Virus record (IMG/VR): IMGVR_UViG_3300025299_000009 | Coordinates: 1 to 38,622 of that record | Reading direction: 5' to 3' (one strand) | DNA from: a virus | DNA length: 38,622 nt | Part shown: positions 8,414 through 16,407 of the stretch, piece after piece | Position numbering within the stretch: position 1 is the first letter of the stretch | Layout of the letters: every line of letters begins with the position of its first letter | The notes under the pieces: model-generated | What the model saw: only the letters and a program-made list of their open reading frames with translations | What the model was told of the DNA's origin: nothing | Database searches by the model: none | Translations under genes and position numbers: made by a program

Positions 8414-9844
8414 ATGAATCGTACCTTGTCGCTTCTGGCGATCGGGCTGTTCGCCCTCGCCTTCATCACCGGTTCGACCGCGGCCTTCGCTGCCGCCGGC
8501 GAGCTCGCCTCGTCCACCTCGCTCGTTTCGGCTTCTCTGTTCGGGGCCGGCTCCGTCGCGCGCATGCTCGCCGTCTCCGGCCCGCGCGCCTTCATGCCTC
8601 GCATCATCTTCGACAAGCCGGGCGAAGGCGGACTCGAAGGCAAGTCGGTCGAGGAGCTCGCGGCCAACGTCAAGAAGATGGTCGATGAGGCCGTCGGCAA
8701 GGTGAAGGAGATCGCCGAGGAGGCGCTCGGCAAGGCCAAGTCCGGCGAGCAGATCACCGACCAGACCAAGACGAAGGCCGATGAGGCTCTCGTCAAGATG
8801 AACACGCTGACCGAGCAGCTCTCCGCGCTCGAGCAGACTGTAGCGAAGCAGAAGAAGGGTGGCAGCGACGACAAGCCCAAGAGCCTCGGCGAGCAGTTCG
8901 TCGAGAGCGATGGCTTCAAGGGCTTTCAGGATTCCGGCTTCTCCAAGTCCGCGCGCGGCGGCGATCTGAAGGTAAAGGCGACGCTGACCTCGGCGACGAC
9001 CGATGCCGCCGGCTCCGTGGGTGACGCGGTGCAGACGACGCGCGTCGCCGGCATCCTTGAGCTGCCGCAGCGCCGCATGACGGTTCGGGATCTCATCTCG
9101 CCCGGCCAGATGGATGGTTCGACGCTCGAATACGTGGTCGAGACCGGCTTCACCAACAATGCCGGCATGGTGGCTGAAGGTGCGGCGAAGCCGTCGTCCG
9201 ACATCAAGCTCGACCTGCGCTCGACCTCGGCGAAGGTGATCGCGCACTGGATGAAGGCCTCCAAGCAGATCCTGTCGGACGTCAGCCAGCTGCGCTCGAT
9301 GATCGATCAGCGCCTGCTCTATGGCCTCGCCTTCAAGGAGGAGCAGCAGCTTCTGTCCGGCGATGGCACCGGCCAGAACCTGTACGGAATCATCCCGCAG
9401 GCGACCGCCTATTCCGCGCCGGTTTCGCTCGCCGGGCTCACCATGATCGACGTGCTGCGTCTCGCCATGCTTCAGGCGGCGCTGGCCGAGTATCCGGCCA
9501 CAGGCCATGTCCTCAACCCGATCGACTGGACCGCGATCGAACTGCAGAAGGACGATATCGGCCGTTATATCATCGGCAACCCGCAGGGCGGAACGGCGCC
9601 GACCCTCTGGCGCCTGCCGGTGGTCGAAACCCAGGCCATGACGGTTCGCAAGTTCCTCACCGGCGCGTTCAAGCTCGGTGCGCAGCTCTTCGACCGTTGG
9701 GAAGGTCGCATCGAGGCCGGTTACGAGAACGACGACTTTACCAAGAACCTGGTGACCATCCTCGGCGAAGAGCGCCTTGCGCTGGCGGTCTATCGTCCCG
9801 AGGCCTTCATCTACGGCGATTTCGACACCGCTCTCGGCGAGTGA
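8414..9844 (+). CDS. Major capsid protein (HK97 fold) with an unusual hydrophobic N-terminus
   Basis: ATG 8414 has GGAG seven bases upstream and gives 476 residues. The C-terminal 300 residues have HK97 capsid features: the stretch around DLISPGQMDGSTLEYV, KASKQILSDVSQLRSMID (spine helix) and GTGQNLYGI before the A-domain. Residues about 75-150 are a charged coiled coil, the delta-type scaffold removed by the protease. Odd: residues 1-27 look like a Sec signal peptide (Arg, a 17-residue hydrophobic core, then AFAAAGEL resembling an AxA cleavage site), which a cytoplasmic capsid protein does not need. A later in-frame ATG at 8594 lacks a ribosome site, so the extension is probably translated. 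Confidence 0.95.
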   Translation: MNRTLSLLAIGLFALAFITGSTAAFAAAGELASSTSLVSASLFGAGSVARMLAVSGPRAFMPRIIFDKPGEGGLEGKSVEELAANVKKMVDEAVGKVKEIAEEALGKAKSGEQITDQTKTKADEALVKMNTLTEQLSALEQTVAKQKKGGSDDKPKSLGEQFVESDGFKGFQDSGFSKSARGGDLKVKATLTSATTDAAGSVGDAVQTTRVAGILELPQRRMTVRDLISPGQMDGSTLEYVVETGFTNNAGMVAEGAAKPSSDIKLDLRSTSAKVIAHWMKASKQILSDVSQLRSMIDQRLLYGLAFKEEQQLLSGDGTGQNLYGIIPQATAYSAPVSLAGLTMIDVLRLAMLQAALAEYPATGHVLNPIDWTAIELQKDDIGRYIIGNPQGGTAPTLWRLPVVETQAMTVRKFLTGAFKLGAQLFDRWEGRIEAGYENDDFTKNLVTILGEERLALAVYRPEAFIYGDFDTALGE

Positions 9845-9912
9845 TCTCGCTTCGGCTGACCAAGGGCGGCTCGCTTCTGGCGCGCCGTCTCTGTGAGCCG
9901 AAGGAGAGAACC

Positions 9913-10137
9913 ATGACGAGCAAGCTGCAGAAATACCGCGTGCTGCGCGGCCATGAAGGCGACCGAGCCTATGTCGAAGGCGAGACCCGCGAGGCAGATC
10001 CGGTAGCTGTCGGACATCTGGTCGGCCGCGTGCTGGAGCCGCTGCCGGCCGGTCGCAAGTCCGAACCTGCCCCGAAGAACAAGGCCGAAGGCGCCGCTCC
10101 GGCGAACAAGGCCTCCACCGGCCGCAAGGCCAAGTAA
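9913..10137 (+). CDS. Small head-region protein, function unknown
   Basis: ATG 9913 follows AAGGAGAG, a strong ribosome site, giving 74 residues. The first half is mixed strand/helix (KYRVLRGHEGDRAYVEGETREADP), the second half is a disordered Lys/Ala/Pro-rich tail. Short proteins of this sort commonly follow the capsid gene in HK97-like phages. I cannot name a family. It is co-directional with the capsid (68 bp gap) and with the following gene (33 bp gap). Confidence 0.75.
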   Translation: MTSKLQKYRVLRGHEGDRAYVEGETREADPVAVGHLVGRVLEPLPAGRKSEPAPKNKAEGAAPANKASTGRKAK

Positions 10138-10170
10138 GGGCCACCCGGCCCGCCACAGGAGAGCATGCCG

Positions 10171-10554
10171 ATGAAGCGCTACAAGGTCACCGTGACGACG
10201 GCCGCCGATGGTTCGGCCGTCGCCTATTCGCCGCGGTTCTCCGGCGAGATCCACCAGATCGAGTATGTGAAGGATACCGCCTCGGCTGGCGCCAACGCCT
10301 TCGCCAACGGCGTCGACTTCACCATCACCGGCGAGACCACCGGCGTCGGCCTCTGGACGCAGAGCGACGTGAACGCCTCGGCCGTCGTGGCGCCCCGCCA
10401 GCCGACGCATTCGCAGGCGGGCGTTGCCTCGCTCTACGCGGCCGGCGGCACGGCGGTTCAGGCGCGCGTCGCCCTGGCGAACGACCGCGTCAAGATCGCG
10501 ATCGCCTCCGGCGGCAACGCCAAGGTCGGCGCCTTTCACATCCTCGTCGACTGA
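10171..10554 (+). CDS. Conserved phage head-region beta protein, function unknown
   Basis: The protein is about 127 residues, mostly beta strand, of a type I recognise from many proteobacterial siphophages (KRYKVTVTTAADGSAVAY..., APRQPTHSQAGVASLYAAGGTAV), always near the capsid. Its role is not established; capsid decoration or a head-fibre role is a guess from position. AGGAG at 10157-10161 is better spaced for ATG 10171 than for ATG 10165, which would add two residues. Confidence 0.8.
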   Translation: MKRYKVTVTTAADGSAVAYSPRFSGEIHQIEYVKDTASAGANAFANGVDFTITGETTGVGLWTQSDVNASAVVAPRQPTHSQAGVASLYAAGGTAVQARVALANDRVKIAIASGGNAKVGAFHILVD

Positions 10555-10562
10555 GATCGCCG

Positions 10563-11171
10563 ATGCTCTGCCTTCCGCCTGCCCTGGTGACGCCTCCGGC
10601 TGAGATGCCGGTCAGCCTCGAGCAGGCGAAGGCGCATCTGCGCGTCGACCATAATGAGGATGATGCGCTGATCACGGCGGCCATCGCTGCCGCGGTCGTG
10701 CATCTCGACGGCTATTCCGGCATTCTCGGCCGCGCGCTGGTTCCGCAGGACTGGTGCGAGTTCGCATCCTTCTGGCCGGCCTCGCGCGTGGTCGAGCTGC
10801 GGCTTGCGCCGGTCGCTGCGATCGTCGAGGTCAAGGCGCGTGGCGCGGATGGCACCGAGACGGTTCTCGACCCATCCGCCTATCGCCTGCTCGCCGGTTC
10901 GTCGTCGCGGCCGATGCTGATCTTCGGCGTCGGTGCCACCCTGCCGGCGCTGGCTTGCGAGCCCGATGCGCTCGCCGTCACCTACCGGGCGGGCTATGAG
11001 GACGCCGACGGCAAGGCCGCCGTGCCGGCGCCCGTCATCAACGCGATTCTGCTGATGGTCGGCGACCTCTACCGCTTCCGTGAGACCGTCGCGCTCTCGG
11101 CGTCGTCGCCGATCCTGATGTCGACCACGGTCGACCGCCTGCTCGCGCCGCTGCGCCGGTATCAGCTCTGA
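10563..11171 (+). CDS. Head-tail connector protein (HK97 gp6 / phiE125 gp8 type)
   Basis: This 202-residue protein has the helical N-terminus typical of gp6-like connectors (VSLEQAKAHLRVDHNEDDALITAAIAAAVVHLDGYSG), a central beta region, and a C-terminal helix (INAILLMVGDLYRFRET). It forms the ring attached beneath the portal. It ends in TGATG, overlapping the head closure gene by one base, so the two are probably translationally coupled. Confidence 0.9.
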   Translation: MLCLPPALVTPPAEMPVSLEQAKAHLRVDHNEDDALITAAIAAAVVHLDGYSGILGRALVPQDWCEFASFWPASRVVELRLAPVAAIVEVKARGADGTETVLDPSAYRLLAGSSSRPMLIFGVGATLPALACEPDALAVTYRAGYEDADGKAAVPAPVINAILLMVGDLYRFRETVALSASSPILMSTTVDRLLAPLRRYQL

Positions 11172-11530
11172 TGCTGTCGGCCGGCCAGCGCGATAGCCGC
11201 GTGCGTTTCGAGCGGCGCCTCGAGGTCAACCCGGACGCCCCGGCCGATTACGGCAATGTCGAGAGCAGCTGGGCGCCCATCACCACGGTCTGGGCCGGCT
11301 TCCTGCCGGCGCGCGGGCAGGAGCGTCAGGCGGCCGATGCCCAGACATCGACCCTGACCGGCACCATCACCGTGCTGCGCTCGGCCACGACGGATGCGGT
11401 CGAGGCCGATTGCCGGGCTGTCTTCGTGGCCGGCCCCTATCGCGGCTCGATCGCCAATATCCGTACGGTCGAGCCGACCGGCGATAATCGCGAGATCCGC
11501 TTCACCGCCGAGATTGGAGCGCCGACATGA
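11171..11530 (+). CDS. Phage head closure / head-tail adaptor protein
   Basis: This 119-residue beta-barrel protein matches the head closure family (SPP1 gp16 / HK97 gp7-like). The opening MLSAGQRDSRVRFERR, a mid-protein WAGFLPARGQER, and the C-terminal RFTAEIG are typical. It joins the connector ring to the tail and stops DNA leaking out. It starts on the last base of the preceding stop and overlaps the next gene by 4 bp (ATGA). Confidence 0.9.
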   Translation: MLSAGQRDSRVRFERRLEVNPDAPADYGNVESSWAPITTVWAGFLPARGQERQAADAQTSTLTGTITVLRSATTDAVEADCRAVFVAGPYRGSIANIRTVEPTGDNREIRFTAEIGAPT

Positions 11531-11733
11531 AGGTTTCTCCGGAGCTTTTCAGGCCAACGGCTAAGCGCCTGCTCCACGAAAACGCGGCGGTGACGCGTGT
11601 GGCCGCGGCATACAGCGGGGCACCTCGTGACCACGAGGCCATGCGCCGTGCCGTCTACGAGATGGGCCTTGCCTTCGCCTCCGCCGGCTGGAAGCCGCGC
11701 ATTCGCGTGAAGGCCCGAAGCAAAAAGTTCTGA
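11527..11733 (+). CDS. Small phage protein, function unknown
   Basis: This 68-residue basic protein starts at an ATGA overlap with the head closure gene. It is mainly helical and ends in a very basic tail (RIRVKARSKKF). No family is recognised. Tight coupling within the connector block and codon use like its neighbours support a real gene. The context suggests a minor head or neck component. Confidence 0.65.
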   Translation: MKVSPELFRPTAKRLLHENAAVTRVAAAYSGAPRDHEAMRRAVYEMGLAFASAGWKPRIRVKARSKKF

Positions 11734-11760
11734 GTCAGACAGTTACGAAAGGAAACGGCC

Positions 11761-12258
11761 ATGTCTCTCGAAACCGTCGTCACCGCCTCGATCAGGGCAG
11801 TGGAGAGCGCCCCGCTCGATCTCGGCTCGGCCTCGGCGCCGATCGCGCTGGAGGTGAGGCACAACCTCGCCAACGGTTCGGCTGCCGGTCAGGCCTCGAA
11901 AGCCTTCAGCGACAGCCGCGTCATCGCGGCCAGTGGCAGCGAGAACCTCGATCTGGCCGGCGCGCTCTCCTCGGCGCTCGGCGCCACGATCGCCTTCGCC
12001 ACGGTCAAGTCTATCCTCGTCAAGGCCAAGGCGACCAATGCCAACAATGTGCTCGTCGGTCCGGCGGCTTCGAACGGCTTCCTCGGCCCCTTCGCCGATG
12101 CGTCCGATCGCGTCGCCGTGAAACCAGGCGGCAGCTTCCTGGTCAGCGCGCCGGATACGGGATGGACGGTCACGGCCGGCACCGGCGACCTGCTGACCGT
12201 CGCTAACAGCGGCGCCGGCACGGAGGTCGGTTACGACATCGTCGTGATCGGCACCTGA
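11761..12258 (+). CDS. Beta-rich structural protein, function unknown
   Basis: This 165-residue protein follows AAAGGAAACGGCC, a good ribosome site. It is Ala/Ser/Gly/Val-rich with repeated strand patterns, no cysteine and no membrane segment, which suits an extracellular virion protein. The sequence LVGPAASNGFLGPFADASDRVAVKPGG is typical of phage proteins that follow the connector genes in alphaproteobacterial siphophages. A decoration or neck role is possible, but I know no defined function. Confidence 0.75.
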   Translation: MSLETVVTASIRAVESAPLDLGSASAPIALEVRHNLANGSAAGQASKAFSDSRVIAASGSENLDLAGALSSALGATIAFATVKSILVKAKATNANNVLVGPAASNGFLGPFADASDRVAVKPGGSFLVSAPDTGWTVTAGTGDLLTVANSGAGTEVGYDIVVIGT

Positions 12259-12277
12259 GTAGCGCTTCGCCCTTATC

Positions 12278-12550
12278 GTGCCCTGGGTCCGCTTCACGGC
12301 CCGCTTCGACTGGTCGCCGACGCCTCTCAAGGGCCGAGTGACGATCTCGCACCTGCCCGGCCTGGTCCGCTTCGTCACCCGCGCCTGCGCTGCCGAGGCC
12401 TTCGCCGCCGGCAAGGCCGTCCCCTGTCCCTCACCGAGGCTTCGCCATGGCGACCAATCAAAGCCTGATCCGGCTGAAGCGCCGGCTGTTCCGGCTACCG
12501 AAGGCCGTCAGGGATGCGGCGATGAAGCAGGCGCTGCTCTCGGCTCATGA
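12278..12550 (+). CDS. Small conserved phage protein, C-terminus overlapping the gp10 gene
   Basis: From GTG 12278 the first 55 residues (PWVRFTARFDWSPTP... GLVRFVTRACAAEAFAAGKAV) match a small protein family I know from this position in rhizobial and other siphophages. It usually ends close to the start of the gp10 gene. Here the frame stays open for another 104 bp inside gp10, giving 90 residues with a Pro/Arg/Gly-rich tail that may be only overlap noise. No clear ribosome site is visible; translation may depend on coupling to the upstream gene 19 bp away. Function unknown. Confidence 0.6.
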   Translation: MPWVRFTARFDWSPTPLKGRVTISHLPGLVRFVTRACAAEAFAAGKAVPCPSPRLRHGDQSKPDPAEAPAVPATEGRQGCGDEAGAALGS

Positions 12551-12857
12551 TCTCGCCGGCGAGATCGCCGCGAAGGCACCGAAGGACGAGGGCGACCTCG
12601 CGGCCTCGGTCCGGATCGAGGGTAATGCCGACGGCACACGCTGGTACATCAAGGCCGGCGGCAAGGTGACGACGAAGCCGGTCCGCAAGGGCCAGTCGGC
12701 GACCTATGACTACGCGCTGGGTCAGGAGTTCGGCCGCGAGGGTATGCCGGCGCAGCCATTCTTCTGGCCGACCTATCGGCGGCGGAAGACGCGCGTGAAG
12801 CGCGAGATCCGCGAGGCTGCCGTCAAGGCGGCGAAGGATAGTGTGAACCGTGGCTGA
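12447..12857 (+). CDS. HK97 gp10-family tail-completion protein
   Basis: The protein is 136 residues with the gp10 signature APKDEGDLAASVRIE and a C-terminal region (YDYALGQEFGREGMPAQPFFWP) conserved in the family. gp10-like proteins act at the head-tail interface during tail completion. The end overlaps the next gene by 8 bp. Confidence 0.93.
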   Translation: MATNQSLIRLKRRLFRLPKAVRDAAMKQALLSAHDLAGEIAAKAPKDEGDLAASVRIEGNADGTRWYIKAGGKVTTKPVRKGQSATYDYALGQEFGREGMPAQPFFWPTYRRRKTRVKREIREAAVKAAKDSVNRG

Positions 12858-13245
12858 TCCGTCGCTCGCCCTGCAGGGTGCGCTCGTCACTCTCATCAAG
12901 GGCAAGACCGAGGCCGGCGATCGCGTCTATGACCGCGTCCCGGCCAAGGCCGAGAAACCCTACGTCTCGCTCGGCCCGATGGATGTCATCGGCTCCTATG
13001 CCGACTGCTATGACGGCTCCGAGACCACGGCGCAGATCGACGTCTGGGGTGACGGCGTCGGCATGCCGGTGGTCAAGCGGATCGCCTCGCAGATCCGCGA
13101 CCTGATCAACGCCGAAGATTATGCGCTCGACGGGCACACGCTGGAGCTCGGCGCGGTGCAGTCCGCCGTCTATTCCGGCGATCCGAACGGCATCACCACG
13201 CGCGCCGTCATCACCGCGCGCTTCCTGACCCAGCCCCAAGACTAA
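12850..13245 (+). CDS. Tail terminator protein (DUF3168)
   Basis: This is a 131-residue DUF3168 protein starting at GTG 12850 inside the end of the gp10 gene. Features include the N-terminal helix ADPSLALQGALVTLIKGK, VYDRVP, YVSLGPMDVI, and DVWGDGVGMPVVKRIASQIRDLI. Members form the ring that ends tail-tube polymerisation and joins tail to head. Its place between gp10 and tail tube is canonical. Confidence 0.93.
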   Translation: MADPSLALQGALVTLIKGKTEAGDRVYDRVPAKAEKPYVSLGPMDVIGSYADCYDGSETTAQIDVWGDGVGMPVVKRIASQIRDLINAEDYALDGHTLELGAVQSAVYSGDPNGITTRAVITARFLTQPQD

Positions 13246-13269
13246 CCCATACCTGAAAGGACAAGGCCC

Positions 13270-13707
13270 ATGGCTCGCCCGACCACGCGGCGCGGCTCGA
13301 AGCTGCTCATCAAGATCGGCGACGGCGGCACGCCCGAAACCTTCACCGCGCCCTGCGCCCTCGCGACCAAGGGCTTCAACCGCTCGGCGGCGATGAACGA
13401 GTTCAACGTCGCCGATTGCGACAACCCCGACGACCCCGTCTGGACCGAGCGCGTCAAGAGCGCCTTGTCCTCGACCATTTCCGGCTCGGGCACGCTGGCG
13501 AAGGAAAGCCTCGACCTCTACGAGGCGGCCTATGTCGCGCAGGACCCGGTCAATGTTCAGGTCGTGATCGACTACGCAGTCGGTCCGCGCACCTATCAGG
13601 GCGCCTATCTGCTCTCGACCTTCAACATCACCGCCGAGCAGGACGGGCTGATCCAGGTCGAGCTGGAATGGCAGTCCTCCGGCCCGGTCCTGCCGGTGGC
13701 GGCCTGA
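13270..13707 (+). CDS. Major tail tube protein
   Basis: This 145-residue protein belongs to the GTA/rhizobial tail-tube type: PTTRRGSKLLIKIGDGG near the N-terminus, FNRSAAMNEFNVADCDNPDDPVW, SGSGTLAKESL, and a C-terminal strand QVELEWQSSGPV. Subunits stack as hexamers to build the non-contractile tube. AAAGGACAAGGCCC gives a ribosome site. It shares a 1-bp stop/start overlap (TGATG) with the chaperone gene. Confidence 0.93.
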   Translation: MARPTTRRGSKLLIKIGDGGTPETFTAPCALATKGFNRSAAMNEFNVADCDNPDDPVWTERVKSALSSTISGSGTLAKESLDLYEAAYVAQDPVNVQVVIDYAVGPRTYQGAYLLSTFNITAEQDGLIQVELEWQSSGPVLPVAA

Positions 13708-14123
13708 TGTCGCTCGATGGCTCGATCGAAATATTCTGGGCGGGGGACCTGCGCGTCTTCCGCCTGCCCATCGCGCAGCTGCTCGCACTCGAGGAGAAGC
13801 GCGACTCCGCGCTCGCCGAGATCCACGGCCGGCTGATGCGCGGCGTCTGGTCTCTGCGCGACGTTACTGAGACGCTGCGTCTCGGGCTGATCGGTGCGGA
13901 CGTCGATGCGCGTCATGCGGCCAAGCTGGTCGAGGAGCACTGCGTGGACGGCCGGATCGAGGCTGCGGCCTTAGTCGCCTTCTATGCGCTGACGGCGGCC
14001 CTAGATGCCCCGAAAGCGGTGGCCCTCGCCAAGGGCGATGAGCCGGGAAAAGATCGGGCGGAGACGGACCCGAACGAGGCGAACGCCTCTCCGCCTCCGC
14101 TCTCTACGCGTCCGCAGCCCTGA
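13707..14123 (+). CDS. Tail assembly chaperone, first subunit (GTA gp12-like)
   Basis: The 138-residue protein resembles the gene-transfer-agent gp12 family (DGSIEIFWAGDLRVFRLPIAQLLALEEK... SLRDVTETLRLGLIGADVD), a tail-assembly chaperone that coats the tape measure before tube polymerisation. Its C-terminus is charged and Pro-rich. It is followed by a 50-residue frame through TGATG, instead of the programmed frameshift that makes the long chaperone form in lambda. Confidence 0.88.
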   Translation: MSLDGSIEIFWAGDLRVFRLPIAQLLALEEKRDSALAEIHGRLMRGVWSLRDVTETLRLGLIGADVDARHAAKLVEEHCVDGRIEAAALVAFYALTAALDAPKAVALAKGDEPGKDRAETDPNEANASPPPLSTRPQP

Positions 14124-14275
14124 TGAACGTGCCCCCGGCCGCACTCGGGCGGCTAGGGCTTTGGGAATACATCCTGCTCGTCCAGGGCTGGAATGAGCTG
14201 CATGGCGAAGATGGCCCGAGCATCGAGCCGCCGAGCCGGGCAGAATTCGAGGACATGGTTGGGCGGCTGGGCTGA
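14123..14275 (+). CDS. Tail assembly chaperone, small second subunit (50 aa)
   Basis: An open frame begins at ATG 14123, overlapping the previous stop by one base, and ends at the TGA at 14273-14275: 50 residues including LGLWEYILLVQGWNELHG and PPSRAEFEDMVGRLG. Short proteins of exactly this form follow gp12-like chaperones in GTAs and rhizobial siphophages and are counted as tail assembly chaperones. Coupling by TGATG supports expression together with the upstream gene. Confidence 0.8.
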   Translation: MNVPPAALGRLGLWEYILLVQGWNELHGEDGPSIEPPSRAEFEDMVGRLG

Positions 14276-14485
14276 CTAGGGCTTCGGTCTACCCTGTTGA
14301 AGCAGCTTTCGGAGCTCGTCGGCATTGATGTCAGGTTGCAGCGCCTTCAGGGCCTGCAAGTCCTTGATGAACGCCGCGACATCGACCCTGCAACGCTCTT
14401 CGGCGGCGTAGCCGGTACCGACGACAGCGACCGCCGCAAATGCGCCGACGCCAGCTATGGCGCCGATGATGATCGTCTTCAGCAT
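14276..14485 (-). CDS. Small exported protein with Sec signal, opposite strand inside the tail operon
   Basis: On the reverse strand, ATG 14485 is preceded by GGGAGG at ideal spacing and gives 69 residues. Residues 1-27 form a signal peptide (Lys3, a hydrophobic Gly/Ala/Val core, cleavage likely after GYA). The mature part has one Cys, the stretch VDVAAFIKDLQALKALQPDI, and a basic end. It fills precisely the gap between the chaperone pair and the tape measure, starting one base after the chaperone's stop. It is probably a cargo (moron) gene acting in the periplasm of the lysogen; its function is unknown. Confidence 0.72.
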   Translation of the reverse strand: MLKTIIIGAIAGVGAFAAVAVVGTGYAAEERCRVDVAAFIKDLQALKALQPDINADELRKLLQQGRPKP

Positions 14486-14545
14486 GCTTGCCTCCCGCGC
14501 TGAGACGATAACGCCGCCCGCACCTGTTGAAAAGGAAGCCTGAGA

Positions 14546-16405
14546 ATGGCCGGAAACGACCTCGTCATTCCAATCGGTGGCGATCCCGCGCAGCTGGAGC
14601 GCGCGATGAAGAAGGCGGCCGATTCCGCCGATCGCGCCGCCGCGTCGATCGAGAAGCGCTTCGACCGGCTGGACCTCGCCTCCCGCTTTGGCGTTGGCGC
14701 CATTCAGGGGGCGATCGCCGCCATCTCGGTCGATCGGCTGATCCGCGGCTTCGCCGACGCGAACAAGGAAATCGCCGGCATGGCCGAGACGGCCAAGCGT
14801 ACCGGGATCGACTTGGGCCGGCTGCAAGAGCTTCGTATGGCTGGGCAGAGTCAGGGCCTTACGGGCAAGCAGGTCGATACTGGCCTCGAAGGCTTGGCCG
14901 AGAAGCTCAATGAGGCGCGGGGCGAGGAGACGGAGCTCGGCAAGCTCTTCGATGCCAACAATATCAAGCTGAAGGATCGCAGCGGCAACGTCATCGGGAC
15001 CAATCAGGCGCTGGAGCAGGCCGCGAATCTGGTGCAGCGCGCAGCAACCGAATTCGACAAGATCAAGATCGCCGAGATCCTTGGACTGACGCGCGATTGG
15101 GTGCCGCTTCTGGAAAAGGGAGCGGATGGCCTCAACCGCATGGCGAACGAAGCGCGCCTCGCCGGCGGCGTGATCGATTCCGCTACGATCGAGAAAGCCA
15201 AGGAATTCGAGGAGCGCTGGAGCGCCGCCGTCGCCGCCTGGTCGACGATGTTCAAGTCGAATATCGGCGGCATCATCGACATGCTGAACGGCTTGGTCGG
15301 TATCGCCGGCAAGCTGGGCGCCGGCCTTGCGGACTATGCCAAGCGCACTGCCGCGGTCAGCGACATCGAGCTGAACGGCGTAAATGGCGCCTCGCGTGGT
15401 TCGCTCGAATGGGCGATCAACAAGGGCCGGGAGCTTGGCGTTTCCGAGCAGGATCTTGCTGATGCCAAAGGCCGGCTCGATGAACTGCGCGAGCTCGACC
15501 GCGAGGCCACTCGTGGCAGGCGCTCGCAGCCGCTCGACGTCACCGTTCGTCCGACGGGCCGCAGCACGGTCATCCCGCCGAAATCATCGGGTGGCGGCAG
15601 TGGCGAGAGCGAGGAAGACAAACGCTACGACCAGGTGCAGCGCTATATCGAGCAGCTGGAGAAGACGAGTCGCGTGCTCGAGGCGGAGAAGGCGACACTC
15701 GGCCTCTCCAATGCCGAACGCGCCAAGGCGATCGAGCTTGCCCGCATCGGCACGGTCACCGACGAGGGCCAGAAGGCGAAGATCGAGGAGATCGTCGGCA
15801 AGAACGAGGAGCTGCGCGCGTCGATCGCCCGCGTGAAGCAGTCGCAGGACGGCCTGCGCGATGCACAGAAGTTCTTCGGCGATGCGGCGGTCGATGCGCT
15901 GGAAGACCTGATCGTCAACGGTGCCAAGGCCGAGGACGTGGTCAAGCGCCTCGCCGCCTCGCTGGTCAAGGCGGCGCTGCAGGCGGCCCTCCTCGGCCAG
16001 GGGACGCTCGGCGGCCTCTTCGGCACGGCCGGGACCAACGGCAACCTCGGCGGGCTGATCGGCGGCTTGTTCGGGGGCTTCCGCGCCGGCGGCGGTTCGG
16101 TCTCAGCTGGCAAGGCCTATGTCGTCGGCGAGAAGCGGCCGGAACTGTTCGTTCCGTCGACCTCCGGCCGGATCGTACCGAATGTGCCGACGGTCAGCCC
16201 GGTAGCCGCCGGCGGTGGCAACCTGATCGTCAATGTCCAGAACAACACGCCGGCGCAGGTCGAGACCAAGCCGCGCAGCGATGGGGGCGTCGACATGGTG
16301 ATCAACCAGGTTGAGGGCGCGCTGGCGCAGCGCCTGCTCCGCGGTCAGGGCTCCTTGAGCCAGGCCCTTACGGCCAAGTCGACGAACCGGCATCTGCAGG
16401 GCTGA
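14546..16405 (+). CDS. Tail tape measure protein
   Basis: The protein is 619 residues, Ala/Gly-rich and mostly helical. N-terminal residues about 1-60 form a coiled coil (GGDPAQLERAMKKAADSADRAAASIEKRFDRL). Hydrophobic stretches lie at about 50-62, 238-262 and 475-510 (the last Gly/Leu-rich), and a beta-rich C-terminal end contains NLIVNVQNNTPAQV. The tape measure sets tail length and is ejected ahead of the DNA. By the usual proportionality of about 1.5 angstrom per residue, the tail would be roughly 90 nm long. AAAGGAAG lies just upstream of the start. Confidence 0.92.
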   Translation: MAGNDLVIPIGGDPAQLERAMKKAADSADRAAASIEKRFDRLDLASRFGVGAIQGAIAAISVDRLIRGFADANKEIAGMAETAKRTGIDLGRLQELRMAGQSQGLTGKQVDTGLEGLAEKLNEARGEETELGKLFDANNIKLKDRSGNVIGTNQALEQAANLVQRAATEFDKIKIAEILGLTRDWVPLLEKGADGLNRMANEARLAGGVIDSATIEKAKEFEERWSAAVAAWSTMFKSNIGGIIDMLNGLVGIAGKLGAGLADYAKRTAAVSDIELNGVNGASRGSLEWAINKGRELGVSEQDLADAKGRLDELRELDREATRGRRSQPLDVTVRPTGRSTVIPPKSSGGGSGESEEDKRYDQVQRYIEQLEKTSRVLEAEKATLGLSNAERAKAIELARIGTVTDEGQKAKIEEIVGKNEELRASIARVKQSQDGLRDAQKFFGDAAVDALEDLIVNGAKAEDVVKRLAASLVKAALQAALLGQGTLGGLFGTAGTNGNLGGLIGGLFGGFRAGGGSVSAGKAYVVGEKRPELFVPSTSGRIVPNVPTVSPVAAGGGNLIVNVQNNTPAQVETKPRSDGGVDMVINQVEGALAQRLLRGQGSLSQALTAKSTNRHLQG

Positions 16406-16407
16406 CG

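Noticed and set aside
8369-10156. 595-aa reverse frame across the capsid gene
   Set aside because: Antisense shadow of the capsid and its neighbours; Arg/Ala/Leu-rich with no recognisable domain or ribosome site.
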